Below, piece after piece: positions 8,206-16,868 of a DNA stretch of 48,156 nt. Source of the stretch: Geoalkalibacter_A sp034189505 (GTDB lineage Bacteria > Desulfobacterota > Desulfuromonadia > Desulfuromonadales > Geoalkalibacteraceae). The position numbers and the translations under genes are program-made. How positions within the stretch are numbered: position 1 is the stretch's first letter; every line of letters begins with the position of its first letter. The notes under the pieces were generated by a model that worked only from the letters and a program-made list of their open reading frames with translations, searched no databases and had not been told where the DNA came from. The stretch lies in contig JAXHUR010000018.1 in assembly GCA_034189505.1 (NCBI GenBank), forward strand, positions 1 through 48,156, given 5' to 3'.

Positions 8206-9567
8206 ATGGAAACTGCCACAGTTGAAAAACCATGGGAGCAGCTCTCGGAACTGCTCGCCACCGGCGATCCCCAACAGGTTCAGATTTTTTTAAAAAACCT
8301 CAGTCCCGCTGATACGGCCTGGGTCGTCTCCCGTCTGCCCCCTGCCGAACAGAATCGCCTGCTGACTCTGCTCGATCCGAAGGATGCCGCAGAGGTGATC
8401 GAAGACATTCCCGATACCCAGGCATCGGAAATCATCGAAGAACTTCAACCGGAGCAGGCGGCTGCGATCCTGGCAGAACTCGACAGCGATCATATCGCCG
8501 ACCTGCTCGGCGAGCTGGACGAAGATGACGCCAATGCCATCATCGAACAGATGGAGCCGGAGGAAGCGGAGGAGGCCCGCAGCTTTCTGCAATACGAGGA
8601 AGATACGGCCGGCGGCCTCATGATCTCCGAGTTCCTCGATTTTCACAGCAGTCAGACGATCCAGGACGTGCTTGACGATTTTCAGGCCAACCGAGACGAT
8701 TATGCCGGCTACAATGTTCAGTACCTGTACGTCACCGACAGGAAGGGACACCTGGAGGGCGTGCTGCGCATGCGCGACCTGCTTTTTCCTGCGCGGGAAA
8801 CCTCCCTGGGCAGCCTGATGATTCGCACGCCCTTCCGAGTCTTTGCCGACGCCTCCCTGGATGACCTGCGCAACTTCTTCGAAGAACACGACCTGTTCGG
8901 CGTGCCGGTGGTTGATGTAAATAACCGACTGCTCGGCGTAGTGCTTCCTGAAGCGGTCGAGGAAGCGAATAAAAAGCGAAGTGATCGACAGTTCCTCGGC
9001 TTCTCCGGCATTGTCGGCGGTGAGGAGTTCCGCTCCATGCCGCTGCTGTCCCGCTCCGGCCGTCGGCTCTCATGGCTGTCTCTGAACATCGTGCTGAACA
9101 TCATTGCGGCGAGCGTCATCGCTTTCTACCAGGATACCCTGGCCGCGGCGATCGCCCTAGCCGTCTTTCTGCCGATGGTCAGCGACATGAGCGGCTGCTC
9201 GGGGAATCAGGCGGTGGCGGTCAGCATGCGCGAATTGTCGCTCGGCCTGATCCGGCCCGGTGAACTGCTGCGGGTACTGGGCAAAGAAGCGAGCCTGGGG
9301 GTCATTAACGGTCTGGCCCTGGGCCTGCTGCTGGGTGGGGTGGCCTGGCTGTGGAAGGGGAATATGTTTCTGGGGCTGGTCGTGGGTGCGGCCCTGGCTG
9401 CCAACACCGTGGTCGCCGTCTCCCTGGGCGGGCTGATCCCGCTGTTGATGAAACGCATGAAGCTGGATCCGGCGCTGGTCTCGAGTCCCCTGCTGACCAC
9501 GGTCACCGACATGTGCGGCTTCTTTTTCGTCCTGAGCTTTGCTTCGCTGATGCTGAACAAACTCTGA
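8206..9567 (+). CDS. mgtE: Magnesium transporter MgtE
   Basis: The 453 residues show the full MgtE layout. The acidic superhelical N-domain (about 1-130) has the family's PADTAWVVSRLPPAEQ and DPKDAAEVIEDIP repeats. A pair of CBS domains (about 135-255) follows, then a C-terminal five-helix pore domain (about 280-453) containing LPMVSDMSGCSGNQ, the conserved pore segment. MgtE forms a homodimeric Mg2+ channel gated by Mg2+ binding at the N and CBS domains. It appears to be monocistronic. AGGACA upstream is a weak ribosome binding site. Confidence 0.93.
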   Translation: METATVEKPWEQLSELLATGDPQQVQIFLKNLSPADTAWVVSRLPPAEQNRLLTLLDPKDAAEVIEDIPDTQASEIIEELQPEQAAAILAELDSDHIADLLGELDEDDANAIIEQMEPEEAEEARSFLQYEEDTAGGLMISEFLDFHSSQTIQDVLDDFQANRDDYAGYNVQYLYVTDRKGHLEGVLRMRDLLFPARETSLGSLMIRTPFRVFADASLDDLRNFFEEHDLFGVPVVDVNNRLLGVVLPEAVEEANKKRSDRQFLGFSGIVGGEEFRSMPLLSRSGRRLSWLSLNIVLNIIAASVIAFYQDTLAAAIALAVFLPMVSDMSGCSGNQAVAVSMRELSLGLIRPGELLRVLGKEASLGVINGLALGLLLGGVAWLWKGNMFLGLVVGAALAANTVVAVSLGGLIPLLMKRMKLDPALVSSPLLTTVTDMCGFFFVLSFASLMLNKL

Positions 9568-9798
9568 GCAGGAAAGAAGCAAGAATAACCCGGGTTAAGT
9601 GCCCTGCCGGTATCCAGGCAGTGGCATACTTGCAGTCCCTTACCGAATGACATAGGCTTCGGGTAGTGGTTAATAGAAGCCTCTTTTCTATTGACTTGAA
9701 GTGGTCACAAAAGAAGGCTTTCAATTAAACTCGGAACTGTCAAACGTTAAAGATCATCCGGCAAACCAGGGTAACCTTTTGTACCCAGGTGGGGACCT

Positions 9799-10713
9799 AT
9801 GGCAAATATGAGCACAGCATTCGTAGTGTTCGCGGCACTTTGCTGGGGGCTGTCAGGCGGGATCGGCGGGATTCTTATGGCCGACGGCTGGGACGCGTTC
9901 GTGGTGTCGTTCTACCGGGGCGCGATCGGGCTGTTATTCGTTCTCGTCTGGCTGGCATTGCGTCCGCGCGGCAGCGGATTGGCAAATCGCCGATTATGGT
10001 TCTGGTCGGCGATCGCCGGTGTGGGCGTCGCTGGCAACTTCTCATTTTATTTCGTCAGCATTTCGGAGGGCAGTGTCGCGGTTGCAGCAACCCTGATGTA
10101 CTGCGCACCGGTGTTCGTCTATCTGGTGTCGTTCACTCTCAAACTCGAAAAACCCACTCTGTTCAAGTGGGGCGCGATCGCGATGGTCATGCTCGGCGTC
10201 GTGCTGCTCACAGGGATTTACGAGGTTGGCGCGGGTGAGGTCACGCCGATCGCCGCCGGGGCCGGGCTGCTTTCCGGCCTTTCCTATGCGGTATTCATTT
10301 TCGGATTCAAGTATGCGGCACCACACGGCAGCCCCCAGGCGATTCTGGTGATAGCGTTCGCGGTACTCGCCGCCATCCTCATCGGGCTGGGCGATGCCGA
10401 TCAGGCCGTGGCAGTGCTCAGCACGTCGAGTTGGCCGCTGTTCGTGATATTGGGGGTGCTTGGCGCCGGGTTGTCTTTTATTTCCTATATCATCGGCCTC
10501 AACCGGACCGCGCCGGCTGTAGCGTCTATTGTGGCCATGGTCGAGCCGGTCACTGCTTCGCTGTTCGGCGTCGTGATTTTAAATGAAAGCCTGGGCGGCT
10601 TGCAGGTCTTCGGCATGGCGCTGATTCTGGTCACAGTGACTGCGTTGAGCGTGAATTCGAGTAGGGCCCGAAGAGAGAGACTAAGACGCCCGGCTGATTC
10701 TACGTTTAATTAG
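9799..10713 (+). CDS. EamA/DMT-family transporter
   Basis: 304 residues with about ten hydrophobic segments arranged as two EamA repeats (roughly 5-135 and 150-280). The second repeat has the typical LNRTAPAVASIVAMVEPVTASLFG and LNESLGGLQVFGMALIL. The start at ATG 9799 follows GGTGGGG. The drug/metabolite transporter superfamily exports amino acids, metabolites or drugs. The substrate cannot be predicted here and no neighbouring biosynthetic gene helps. Confidence 0.85.
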   Translation: MANMSTAFVVFAALCWGLSGGIGGILMADGWDAFVVSFYRGAIGLLFVLVWLALRPRGSGLANRRLWFWSAIAGVGVAGNFSFYFVSISEGSVAVAATLMYCAPVFVYLVSFTLKLEKPTLFKWGAIAMVMLGVVLLTGIYEVGAGEVTPIAAGAGLLSGLSYAVFIFGFKYAAPHGSPQAILVIAFAVLAAILIGLGDADQAVAVLSTSSWPLFVILGVLGAGLSFISYIIGLNRTAPAVASIVAMVEPVTASLFGVVILNESLGGLQVFGMALILVTVTALSVNSSRARRERLRRPADSTFN

Positions 10714-10765
10714 ACCTCTGTTTGAATGGGCCGAGACAACCGCCGAAAGCGTGAATGGGGGGCAA

Positions 10766-10841
10766 GGCGGTCAGGAACGTCCTGATCGCCAGATAGCTTA
10801 CTTTAAGCCGTAAGTGTCAGGTCCCGGATGATTCCTGACAC
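10766..10841. repeat. Two adjacent REP-like hairpins
   Basis: Hairpin one has arms GGCGGTCAGGA (10766-10776) and TCCTGATCGCC (10780-10790), with one G-T pair. Hairpin two has arms GTGTCAGG (10814-10821) and CCTGACAC (10834-10841). Neither is followed by a T-run, so they look REP-like rather than terminator-like. They follow the EamA gene. Confidence 0.45.
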
Positions 10842-11004
10842 ATAGGGAAACGATATGCCAAAAAAATTAGTTTTTGATTTTTAAAAATATATCATAGAGC
10901 TATTTGCAATTTGAATCATCAAAAAGGCGATTTGCACTAAACTTTTGGTTTTTCGACCTTTTCTAGAGTTATCCGATGAGGCTGAAGGTCCTGACAAGGA
11001 TCGG

Positions 11005-11466
11005 CTAAACCGAGCGGGAAGCCTTCTTTTCTGCAAGCCATCTATCCACGGAAAACGCCCCTGCGCCGCGCAGCAGCAGCGCCAGGCATATGCCGATAGC
11101 GAGAATATGATATTCAAAGCCCTCCCCGGCTTTGCTGCCAGACCAGTTCATAAAAAAGCCGTACTGCCAGTGAACCGTCACAATAGCGCCTACCATGACG
11201 CAGCCGATCCCGAAAGCTGCGATCCGGGTCAGGGCGCCGACAACCAGGCCGATGGCGCCGAGAGATTCCGCGAGAACGACCAGCAGAGCCACCAGGTAAG
11301 GAATCCCCATGTTTTCAGTGAAATGATGCATAGTGCCGGCAAAACCGCTCCCCCCGAACCAGCCGAGCAATTTCTGGGCACCATGGGGAAACATGACGAC
11401 ACCTAGAGCGAGACGCAGGATCAACGCGCCGTATTCTTTTTCAGTCGCGAGAAACTTGTTCAGCAT
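11005..11466 (-). CDS. DoxX family membrane protein
   Basis: 153 residues with four predicted membrane segments. The DoxX signature is present near the N-terminus: LRLALGVVMFPHGAQKLLGWFGG, followed by GTMHHFTENMGIP and a FEYHILAIGICLALLLRGAG C-terminal region. GGGAG lies about nine bases before the ATG at 11466. DoxX-like proteins are small membrane proteins, some linked to quinone or thiosulfate redox chemistry or to oxidative-stress complexes. No catalytic role can be assigned here. Confidence 0.85.
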   Translation of the reverse strand: MLNKFLATEKEYGALILRLALGVVMFPHGAQKLLGWFGGSGFAGTMHHFTENMGIPYLVALLVVLAESLGAIGLVVGALTRIAAFGIGCVMVGAIVTVHWQYGFFMNWSGSKAGEGFEYHILAIGICLALLLRGAGAFSVDRWLAEKKASRSV

Positions 11467-11554
11467 AATTCAGACTCCCTGGGGATGATCCGGTTGGAAG
11501 GCTTGCGAATCCAGCTGACCTTTTTGTTAAACGGCCGCTGGCTACCCCAACGCC

Positions 11555-11589
11555 AATGGGGCCTGCCGCACCAGACGACAGGCCCCATT
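11555..11589. terminator. Hairpin between the Cys-rich gene and doxX
   Basis: Perfect 11-bp arms AATGGGGCCTG (11555-11565) and CAGGCCCCATT (11579-11589) lie 24 bp after the stop of the minus-strand gene at 11614. The T-run is short on both strands, so termination strength is doubtful. Confidence 0.45.
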
Positions 11590-11613
11590 TATTCACTTCT
11601 GTAGCTTAGCCTC

Positions 11614-11796
11614 CTAGAGCGGCCTGGGTCGGCAGACGTTTTCGGCCTTATGGACCCGCGCTCCGCAGTTTTCGCAGACGTAATGCGGATCCTCGAACAG
11701 CTCCTTATCGACCTCGGGGTTTCTCACCGAAGCCTTGAGCTGGCATGCATGCATAGCGCAGTGCTCTTCGGGGTTCAAACAGTCTTTGTCAGCCAT
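11614..11796 (-). CDS. Small Cys-rich (zinc-ribbon-like) protein, 60 aa
   Basis: A 60-residue protein starting MADKDCLNPEEHCAMHAC, with perfect AGGAGGT six bases before the ATG. Cys and His cluster in two parts: C6, C13, H16, C18, then CENCGARVHKAENVC near the C-terminus. The second group (CxxC...H...C) resembles a minimal zinc ribbon. I do not recognise a named function. It is a cytoplasmic protein with no signal peptide. Confidence 0.7.
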   Translation of the reverse strand: MADKDCLNPEEHCAMHACQLKASVRNPEVDKELFEDPHYVCENCGARVHKAENVCRPRPL

Positions 11797-11874
11797 TAAC
11801 GCACCTCCTACGTTTTTGAAGAAAATCTTAGCGTAAGATACAGGACAGTCAACTCTGTTTACGACTTTTAAGGT

Positions 11875-11896
11875 CCCCCGGCAAAGCCGGAGGGGG
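11875..11896. repeat. GC-rich palindrome CCCCCGGC...
   Basis: CCCCCGGCAAAGCCGGAGGGGG forms a compact hairpin with one bulged A. It lies in the divergent spacer between the Cys-rich gene and the CDF transporter and is not placed after either gene. It may be an intergenic repeat. Confidence 0.35.
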
Positions 11897-12042
11897 TCAG
11901 TTTTTGTACTAATTACACGATTATCCTCTCACCGCGGCAGCAGTTTATAATTTCTGGAAATTCCACGCGTATGTGCTACATTTTAAAGTTACAATTGATG
12001 GCATTACCAGAGTCATTGAAGGTTGCAGAGAAAGTCTTCGAA

Positions 12043-12672
12043 ATGAGTGATTGCTGCAATGACGACTGCACGATAGAGGCCCTTCGGGAAGAGCAGCGAG
12101 GGACGCTCCAGGCCGTTCTTGGCATCAATGCGGTGATGTTCCTGGTTATCGCAGGAGCGGCACTGTATGGGAACTCAACGGCGCTGCTGGCGGACAGTCT
12201 CGACAACCTGGGTGATGCCCTGACCTATGGCCTCAGCCTGTATGTTGTCTCGAAGGGTGCTGTCGCAAAGGCCAGGGTCGCGCTGTTCAAGGGAGGGTTG
12301 ATCCTTCTGGCCGCTCTCGTCGTGGTAGGTCAGGTTGTCTACAGGCTTTTTGTCCCGAGCGCCCCCCTGTTCGAAGTCATGGGCGCCTTCAGCCTTCTCG
12401 GCCTTGCGGCTAATTCAATCTGTCTTTTCCTGCTCTGGCGGCATCGCCACGAAGATGTCAACATGAGTTCTGTGTGGGAATGCTCCCGGAACGACATTGC
12501 ATCAAATCTCTCGGTCTTCGTGGCAGCGGGTGCGGTCTGGCTGACCGGCTCAGGCTGGCCCGATATCCTCGTCGCGCTCGGCCTTGCCTGTCTCCTCATG
12601 CGGTCGGCCATTCGTGTCATCAGGTCAGCTTTGCTGAAACTTCGTACAGCGGACCAGGGGGACGAAAGTTAA
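12043..12672 (+). CDS. Cation diffusion facilitator family transporter
   Basis: The preferred start is ATG 12043, giving 209 residues beginning MSDCCNDDC. An upstream in-frame ATG at 11971 would add 24 residues; neither has a good ribosome binding site. A perfect TATAAT at 11946-11951 suggests transcription from about 11958. About six membrane segments are visible. The first metal-site helix reads ALLADSLDNLGDALTYG (the SxDN/D pattern of CDF site A), and the fifth helix carries ECSRNDIASN. The family exports divalent metals (Zn, Cd, Co, Fe) by proton exchange. The N-terminal cysteines may bind metal (inference). It lacks a long cytoplasmic C-terminal domain. Confidence 0.82.
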   Translation: MSDCCNDDCTIEALREEQRGTLQAVLGINAVMFLVIAGAALYGNSTALLADSLDNLGDALTYGLSLYVVSKGAVAKARVALFKGGLILLAALVVVGQVVYRLFVPSAPLFEVMGAFSLLGLAANSICLFLLWRHRHEDVNMSSVWECSRNDIASNLSVFVAAGAVWLTGSGWPDILVALGLACLLMRSAIRVIRSALLKLRTADQGDES

Positions 12673-12679
12673 CCCACCC

Positions 12680-12716
12680 AAAAAAAGAAAAAGGGCGGAG
12701 CTGGTTGGCTCCACCC
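12680..12716 (-). terminator. Rho-independent terminator of tRNA-Gln
   Basis: On the minus strand, GGGTGGAGC (12708-12716) and GCTCCGCCC (12693-12701) form a nine-pair stem including one G-U, with a six-base loop, followed by TTTTTCTTTTTTT. It also sits eight bases after the convergent CDF stop. Confidence 0.8.
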
Positions 12717-12791
12717 TGGGTGCCTTCCCTCGGGAAGGCTCGAATTCTTTCAGAAGCTTTATGTGTTCAGGCGCAGGTGCCTGTGTTTTAT

Positions 12792-12866
12792 TGGCTGGGG
12801 CGCGAGGATTCGAACCTCGGAATGCTGGAGTCAGAGTCCAGTGCCTTACCGCTTGGCGACGCCCCA
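12792..12866 (-). tRNA. tRNA-Gln (CTG anticodon)
   Basis: The minus strand folds as a 75-nt tRNA with encoded CCA. The acceptor stem TGGGGCG pairs with CGCCCCA, the D arm is GCC...GGC, and the anticodon stem CTGGA/TCCAG encloses loop CTCTGAC with anticodon CTG. The T arm CGAGG/CCTCG carries the TTCGAAT loop. The discriminator is G. It has its own promoter and terminator. Confidence 0.95.
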
Positions 12867-12879
12867 AAATGGAATCGAA

Positions 12880-12908
12880 GTTCTAGCAAAGAAGAAATCA
12901 GCTGTCAA
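12880..12908 (-). promoter_or_regulatory. tRNA-Gln promoter inside amidohydrolase 3' end
   Basis: On the minus strand TTGACA (12903-12908), a 17-base spacer and TAGAAC (12880-12885) precede the tRNA by 13 bases. The -35 box overlaps the final codons of the upstream amidohydrolase gene. Confidence 0.7.
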
Positions 12909-14172
12909 GGGTAAAAATTTCACGGCCGGCCAGCACGAGAGAAAGAACCTTTACGTCCTGTCCCGAACTGACCAGCGCCTCTTCCAGGTCGCCGATCTCA
13001 GGGCGGTTGTCGAGGCGCACAGCCTGAAAATGAGCGCTCATTCGGGGGGAGAAACTGCCCATGTCCGAACAGAGCCCAATGGCGCAGGCCCCGTTGCGCG
13101 TTGCCATGCGCAGCAGCATCTGCGGTTCGACCCGGCCGGCATAGACTTTGCGCGCAAAAGCCAGTTCATCCCACATGGAAAGCGAATCATTGCTGGCCGG
13201 GCTGTCCGTGCCCAGGGCCAGATCGACTCCGGCCTCCAGGTAATCGGAAATCGGCGCGGTGCCGACGCCCAGGCGCGCGTTGGAGCGGGGGCAGAGGACA
13301 ACGGTCGCACCGGAGCGGGCAATCGCCCGGCATTCATCCGGCGTGACATGCACCCCGTGAATCAGCAGGTTGTCAGGCTTCATCCCTCCCTTGGTCTCGA
13401 GATATGCCACCGGCGTCTGACCGGACGGCATCGGGACCATATCCTGCCATCCAACGTATGGATACAGGCGATCGACCAGCGGCCCCTGCGAATGAAGGAG
13501 AAACTGCGTCTCCTCCAGGGATTCGGCAAGGTGAATCGCCAGCGGGAGGTCGTGCCGGCGAGCGTAGCTGAGAAGGTCCTCCAGGTATTCACTGCTTAAA
13601 TTGTAAAGAGAATGAGGTGAGATCCCTAAACGCAGGCGCCCGCTCACGACTTCGCGGGTGATTTTGCCAAGCCCTTGCAGAATATGGCGGGTGTGTGCCG
13701 GATCGCGCCCCAGAGTTTCAAGATACAACCGTCCGAACAGGGGACACTGTCTGAAAGCCTCCCGCGCCGGAAACCAGGACAGGATGTCTCCCACCGCACC
13801 GGTACCTGAGGCGAGACATGCCTGGATGCCATCTTTGATCGAAGCAGTGAATTGTTCCGGTTTGAGGCTGCGCTTGACGCGGATGACATGCTTGATCCAG
13901 TCGACAAAATCATCGCCGGGGGAACTCTCCCCCAGCGCCCGGGTCCATTGTGGGAAATGGGTCAGCTCAAGGTGCGTGTGCGCATTGACCAGGGGCGGCA
14001 GCAGGACGGCGTCATCGCCGAAATCGACAACCCTGGCCTGCGGCGATGCGGCGAAGAGCTCGTCTGCGCGGCCGACATCGACAATCTGACCGCGCCGCAC
14101 GAGGAGCCCGCCGGACTCGATGACAGGTGCGACGATCGGCACCAGATAACGTGCGCGGTAGAGAATATCCAT
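12898..14172 (-). CDS. Amidohydrolase-family deaminase
   Basis: 424 residues of the cyclic amidohydrolase superfamily. An N-terminal beta segment (about 1-55) precedes the metal motif LVNAHTHLELTHF near residue 62. Later ligands appear in AIHLAESLEET, LLIHGVHV and ALGTDSPASNDSLSMW. This HxH...H...H...D set is that of the S-adenosylhomocysteine/chlorohydrolase/aminodeoxyfutalosine deaminase group. A role in the futalosine menaquinone pathway is plausible for this lineage, but no other mqn genes are present to confirm it. panC lies 40 bp upstream and is co-directional. Confidence 0.75.
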   Translation of the reverse strand: MDILYRARYLVPIVAPVIESGGLLVRRGQIVDVGRADELFAASPQARVVDFGDDAVLLPPLVNAHTHLELTHFPQWTRALGESSPGDDFVDWIKHVIRVKRSLKPEQFTASIKDGIQACLASGTGAVGDILSWFPAREAFRQCPLFGRLYLETLGRDPAHTRHILQGLGKITREVVSGRLRLGISPHSLYNLSSEYLEDLLSYARRHDLPLAIHLAESLEETQFLLHSQGPLVDRLYPYVGWQDMVPMPSGQTPVAYLETKGGMKPDNLLIHGVHVTPDECRAIARSGATVVLCPRSNARLGVGTAPISDYLEAGVDLALGTDSPASNDSLSMWDELAFARKVYAGRVEPQMLLRMATRNGACAIGLCSDMGSFSPRMSAHFQAVRLDNRPEIGDLEEALVSSGQDVKVLSLVLAGREIFTLDS

Positions 14173-14212
14173 GGCTCACCAAAGCTCTTTCCAGGGGATG
14201 TTGAGAACCTGC

Positions 14213-15073
14213 TCAGGCCGCACCGAAAGTGGACGCAAAATGGTGATTATCGATCAGGCGGGTGTCGCCGATCTTGACCGCCAGCAGCAGAACGGATCGT
14301 GCGTCGACCGTCTCGACGTCCTGCAGCGAATCCTGGTCGCAGATCTGGACATAATCGATCTGTGCGTCCGGCTCCTGCTCGATGCGCGACCGGATGGCGT
14401 CGATCAGGGTGGCGCAGCGGTTTTCCCCCTCGCGCACCAAGCGCTGTGCAAGCTCGATGGACTTGGAGAGGGACAAAGCCTGCCGACGCTGCTCCGCGGA
14501 TAAATTCACATTGCGCGAACTCATGGCCAGGCCGTCTTCTTCCCGCACGATGGGCAGCCCCCGGACATCCACCGGGAAGTTCAGATCGGTGGTCATGCGG
14601 CGGATCACGGCGAGCTGCTGAAAATCTTTGTTGCCGAAATAGGCCGCATGAGGCTGAACGATGGCGAACAGCTTGGCCACCACGGTGGTCACCCCACGGA
14701 AATGGCCGGGGCGGCTGCGCCCGCACAGGGTTTCGGTCAATCCCTCCACCGCTACGAAGGTCGCATAGCCCTGCGGATACATGTCCGAAGCGCGCGGAGC
14801 AAAGATCCAATCGACCCCTTCGGCCTCGGCCATCTGCGCGTCACGGCTCAGGTCGCGGGGATAGCGGTCGAAATCCTCGCCGACGCCGAATTGGGCCGGG
14901 TTGACGAAGATACTCAGCACCACCCGGTCTCCCTGCTGCCGCGCGGCGCGCACCAGGCTCAGATGCCCTTCGTGCAGGTAGCCCATGGTCGGCACGAACG
15001 CGATGCGCTCGCCATTTTGACGGGCGTCCAGGCAAAGCTGCTGCATTTCCTGAACATTTTCGATAATTTTCAT
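14213..15073 (-). CDS. panC: Pantothenate synthetase
   Basis: 286 residues with the family's hallmark motifs. VPTMGYLHEGHLSLV (residues 28-42) holds the HIGH-type ATP site, followed by SIFVNPAQFG, GHFRGVTTVVAKLF and AMSSRNVNLS, the KMSKS-like loop. The enzyme ligates pantoate and beta-alanine using ATP to make pantothenate, the coenzyme A precursor. panB precedes it in the same direction, separated by a structured repeat element at 15114-15229. Confidence 0.96.
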   Translation of the reverse strand: MKIIENVQEMQQLCLDARQNGERIAFVPTMGYLHEGHLSLVRAARQQGDRVVLSIFVNPAQFGVGEDFDRYPRDLSRDAQMAEAEGVDWIFAPRASDMYPQGYATFVAVEGLTETLCGRSRPGHFRGVTTVVAKLFAIVQPHAAYFGNKDFQQLAVIRRMTTDLNFPVDVRGLPIVREEDGLAMSSRNVNLSAEQRRQALSLSKSIELAQRLVREGENRCATLIDAIRSRIEQEPDAQIDYVQICDQDSLQDVETVDARSVLLLAVKIGDTRLIDNHHFASTFGAA

Positions 15074-15113
15074 GGCTTCGTCACGCTAATTTAATCGTAT
15101 CTATTCGCGTCGC

Positions 15114-15229
15114 GGGGTCGCAGCTCCCATGACAAGGGTGTTTGGCGCCAGGGAAGGCGCCAATCAAACGGCCAGGGATGGCGTAAAGTGGCCCTTGTCA
15201 TGGGAGTTGTGACCCCATGCTGAACCGTT
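15114..15229 (-). ncRNA. Structured intergenic element, copy 1 (CsrA-site-like loops)
   Basis: Four bases after the panB stop, the minus strand begins AACGGTTCAGCA and then forms a long hairpin. Outer arms are 15192-15216 and 15114-15138, 25 pairs including two G-U or A-C-type substitutions depending on strand. Inside are a hairpin TTGGCGCC/GGCGCCAA (15142-15163) with an AGGGAA loop and a second GCC/GGC hairpin (15171-15182) with an AGGGAT loop as read on the plus strand. The loops read CCAGGGAWGG, matching the CsrA consensus core. A second copy is at 30617-30731. It could be a transcribed RNA or a miniature inverted-repeat element, and the strand is uncertain. Confidence 0.6.
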
Positions 15230-15233
15230 ACAT

Positions 15234-16040
15234 TTAATCAAAAGAATGGTCCGGGGTGGGAAACTCGCCCTCTTTGACCTCGCGGATGTAGTCATCGATC
15301 CCCTGCTGGATCATTCCGGAAACATCGGCGAATTTCTTGACGAATTTGGGCGAATACTTCTCGCACAATCCCAGGATGTCGTGAATCACCAGCACCTGCC
15401 CGTCGCAGTCGACGCCGGCGCCGATGCCGATCGTGGGGATGCTCAGTTCCCGGGTAATTTCCGCCGCCAGTTTGCGGGGAATCCCCTCCAGCACCACGGC
15501 AAAAGCCCCGGCCTGCTCCACCGCGCGGGCATCATCCAGCAGGCGCTTAGCCTGCTCCTCCTGCCGCCCCTGAACGCGGTAGCCCCCCATGCGATGGATG
15601 GATTGGGGCGTTAGGCCGATATGCCCCACGACAGGAATATCCATCGCTGTAATGGCGGCAATGGTTTCAGCCATATTGCGCCCACCCTCGATCTTGACCG
15701 CCTGGGCACCGCCTTCCTTGATCAGACGCCCTGCATTGAAGCGCGCGTCACGCACATCGGTCTGGTAGGACATGAAGGGCATATCAACCACAACAAAAGC
15801 CGATTCGACGGCACGCACGACGGCTTTTGCATGATAAATCATCTCGTCCATGGTGACGGGCAGAGTCGTATCGTGCCCTGCCACTGCAGTCCCGAGTGAA
15901 TCTCCGACCAGGATCATGTCGATACCGCACTGATCCATCAACCGCGCAAAGGGGTAATCATAAGCGGTCAACATGGTGATCCGCTCCCCTTCCGTCTTCA
16001 TTTTCTGAATATCCAGAATTGTTTTCTGTCGGGCCATCAT
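15234..16040 (-). CDS. panB: 3-methyl-2-oxobutanoate hydroxymethyltransferase
   Basis: 268 residues (or 267 from the second of two adjacent ATGs; GGGGGAA precedes them). The motifs are those of PanB: MLTAYDYPFARL, MILVGDSLGTAVAGHDTTLPVTM with the Mg-binding aspartates, DMPFMSY, and GIGAGVDCDGQVLVIHDILG. The enzyme makes ketopantoate from 2-oxoisovalerate and methylene-tetrahydrofolate, two steps before PanC. It forms a gene cluster with panC. No panD or panE is seen here. Confidence 0.96.
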   Translation of the reverse strand: MMARQKTILDIQKMKTEGERITMLTAYDYPFARLMDQCGIDMILVGDSLGTAVAGHDTTLPVTMDEMIYHAKAVVRAVESAFVVVDMPFMSYQTDVRDARFNAGRLIKEGGAQAVKIEGGRNMAETIAAITAMDIPVVGHIGLTPQSIHRMGGYRVQGRQEEQAKRLLDDARAVEQAGAFAVVLEGIPRKLAAEITRELSIPTIGIGAGVDCDGQVLVIHDILGLCEKYSPKFVKKFADVSGMIQQGIDDYIREVKEGEFPTPDHSFD

Positions 16041-16097
16041 TTCCCCCGAATCTTGAAGTCGTGAACAGAATCGGATCCGGCTGGAACAGGATCCGGG

Positions 16098-16137
16098 AAA
16101 AAAAACATTGCGCTGGGATTATTCCACAGCGCAATGT
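16098..16137 (-). terminator. Rho-independent terminator of the flavin reductase gene
   Basis: On the minus strand ACATTGCGCTG and CAGCGCAATGT form an 11-pair stem, followed by eight T. It separates the flavin reductase gene from panB. Confidence 0.8.
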
Positions 16138-16183
16138 CCAAGAGCAAATGTTAATGCATGGAACGGGGCCGCATGGCGTTTGT

Positions 16184-16765
16184 TTACTTGCGCGGCGTCA
16201 GCTTCAAACCGTCCTGGTAAGCCTGCGCCACCTTCTCGCCGAGATTCCAGTACTCCCGGATACCGCCCAGGTAGACCAGCGGGTCGAAAATCCGCGCATC
16301 CATTTTCCCGTCCCCGCCAAAAGCCTCATCGGCTGCGTGGATTTCGAGGATTTCCCCCATAATCAGCCGATAATCCCCCAAAGGGTACTCACCAATACAG
16401 CGGCACTCCACGTTGAGAGGGCAGGACTGCACCAGCGGCGCATCGATATGGATCGCCTTCTCGAAACAGAGTCCGGTCACTTCGCTTTTATCCAGGTCAC
16501 GGCCCGATTTGAGCCCGCAGAAATCGGCCTCCACCGCCAGGGATGCCGGGACCATGTTGACGCTGAAGCACCCGGATTGAACGATGTTCTCATAGGTCTT
16601 GCGGGACTGGTTGAGAGAGATCGCCATGGTGGGAGGGGTTTTGCTGACAATCCCCGCCCAGGAGGCGGTCATCAGGTTGCATTGACCCTCATCATCACAG
16701 GAGGCGATCAGGGTGGTCGGTTGGGGGAAGAAAGTGACACAGGAGCCAAGTTGTCTTTTTTTCAC
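16184..16765 (-). CDS. Flavin reductase family protein
   Basis: The start is GTG 16765, six bases after AGGAA, giving 193 residues beginning VKKRQLGSCVTFFPQPTTLI. The sequence fits the FMN-binding split-barrel flavin reductase domain: NLMTASWAGIVSKTPPTMAISLNQSRKTYENI and FSVNMVP are typical FMN-binding segments. Members bind FMN and reduce flavins with NAD(P)H or act as flavoproteins of unknown substrate. It lies about 100 bp downstream of the glutamate dehydrogenase gene and ends in its own terminator. Confidence 0.85.
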   Translation of the reverse strand: MKKRQLGSCVTFFPQPTTLIASCDDEGQCNLMTASWAGIVSKTPPTMAISLNQSRKTYENIVQSGCFSVNMVPASLAVEADFCGLKSGRDLDKSEVTGLCFEKAIHIDAPLVQSCPLNVECRCIGEYPLGDYRLIMGEILEIHAADEAFGGDGKMDARIFDPLVYLGGIREYWNLGEKVAQAYQDGLKLTPRK

Positions 16766-16868
16766 GTCAGTTCCTCGTTTCGATGATTGTAACTGTTCGG
16801 TATGGGAGCTGCGTCCCCGTGCGACGAATAGATAGCGATAATTTTGAGAGCCAAGGCTTTTAGCAGGA

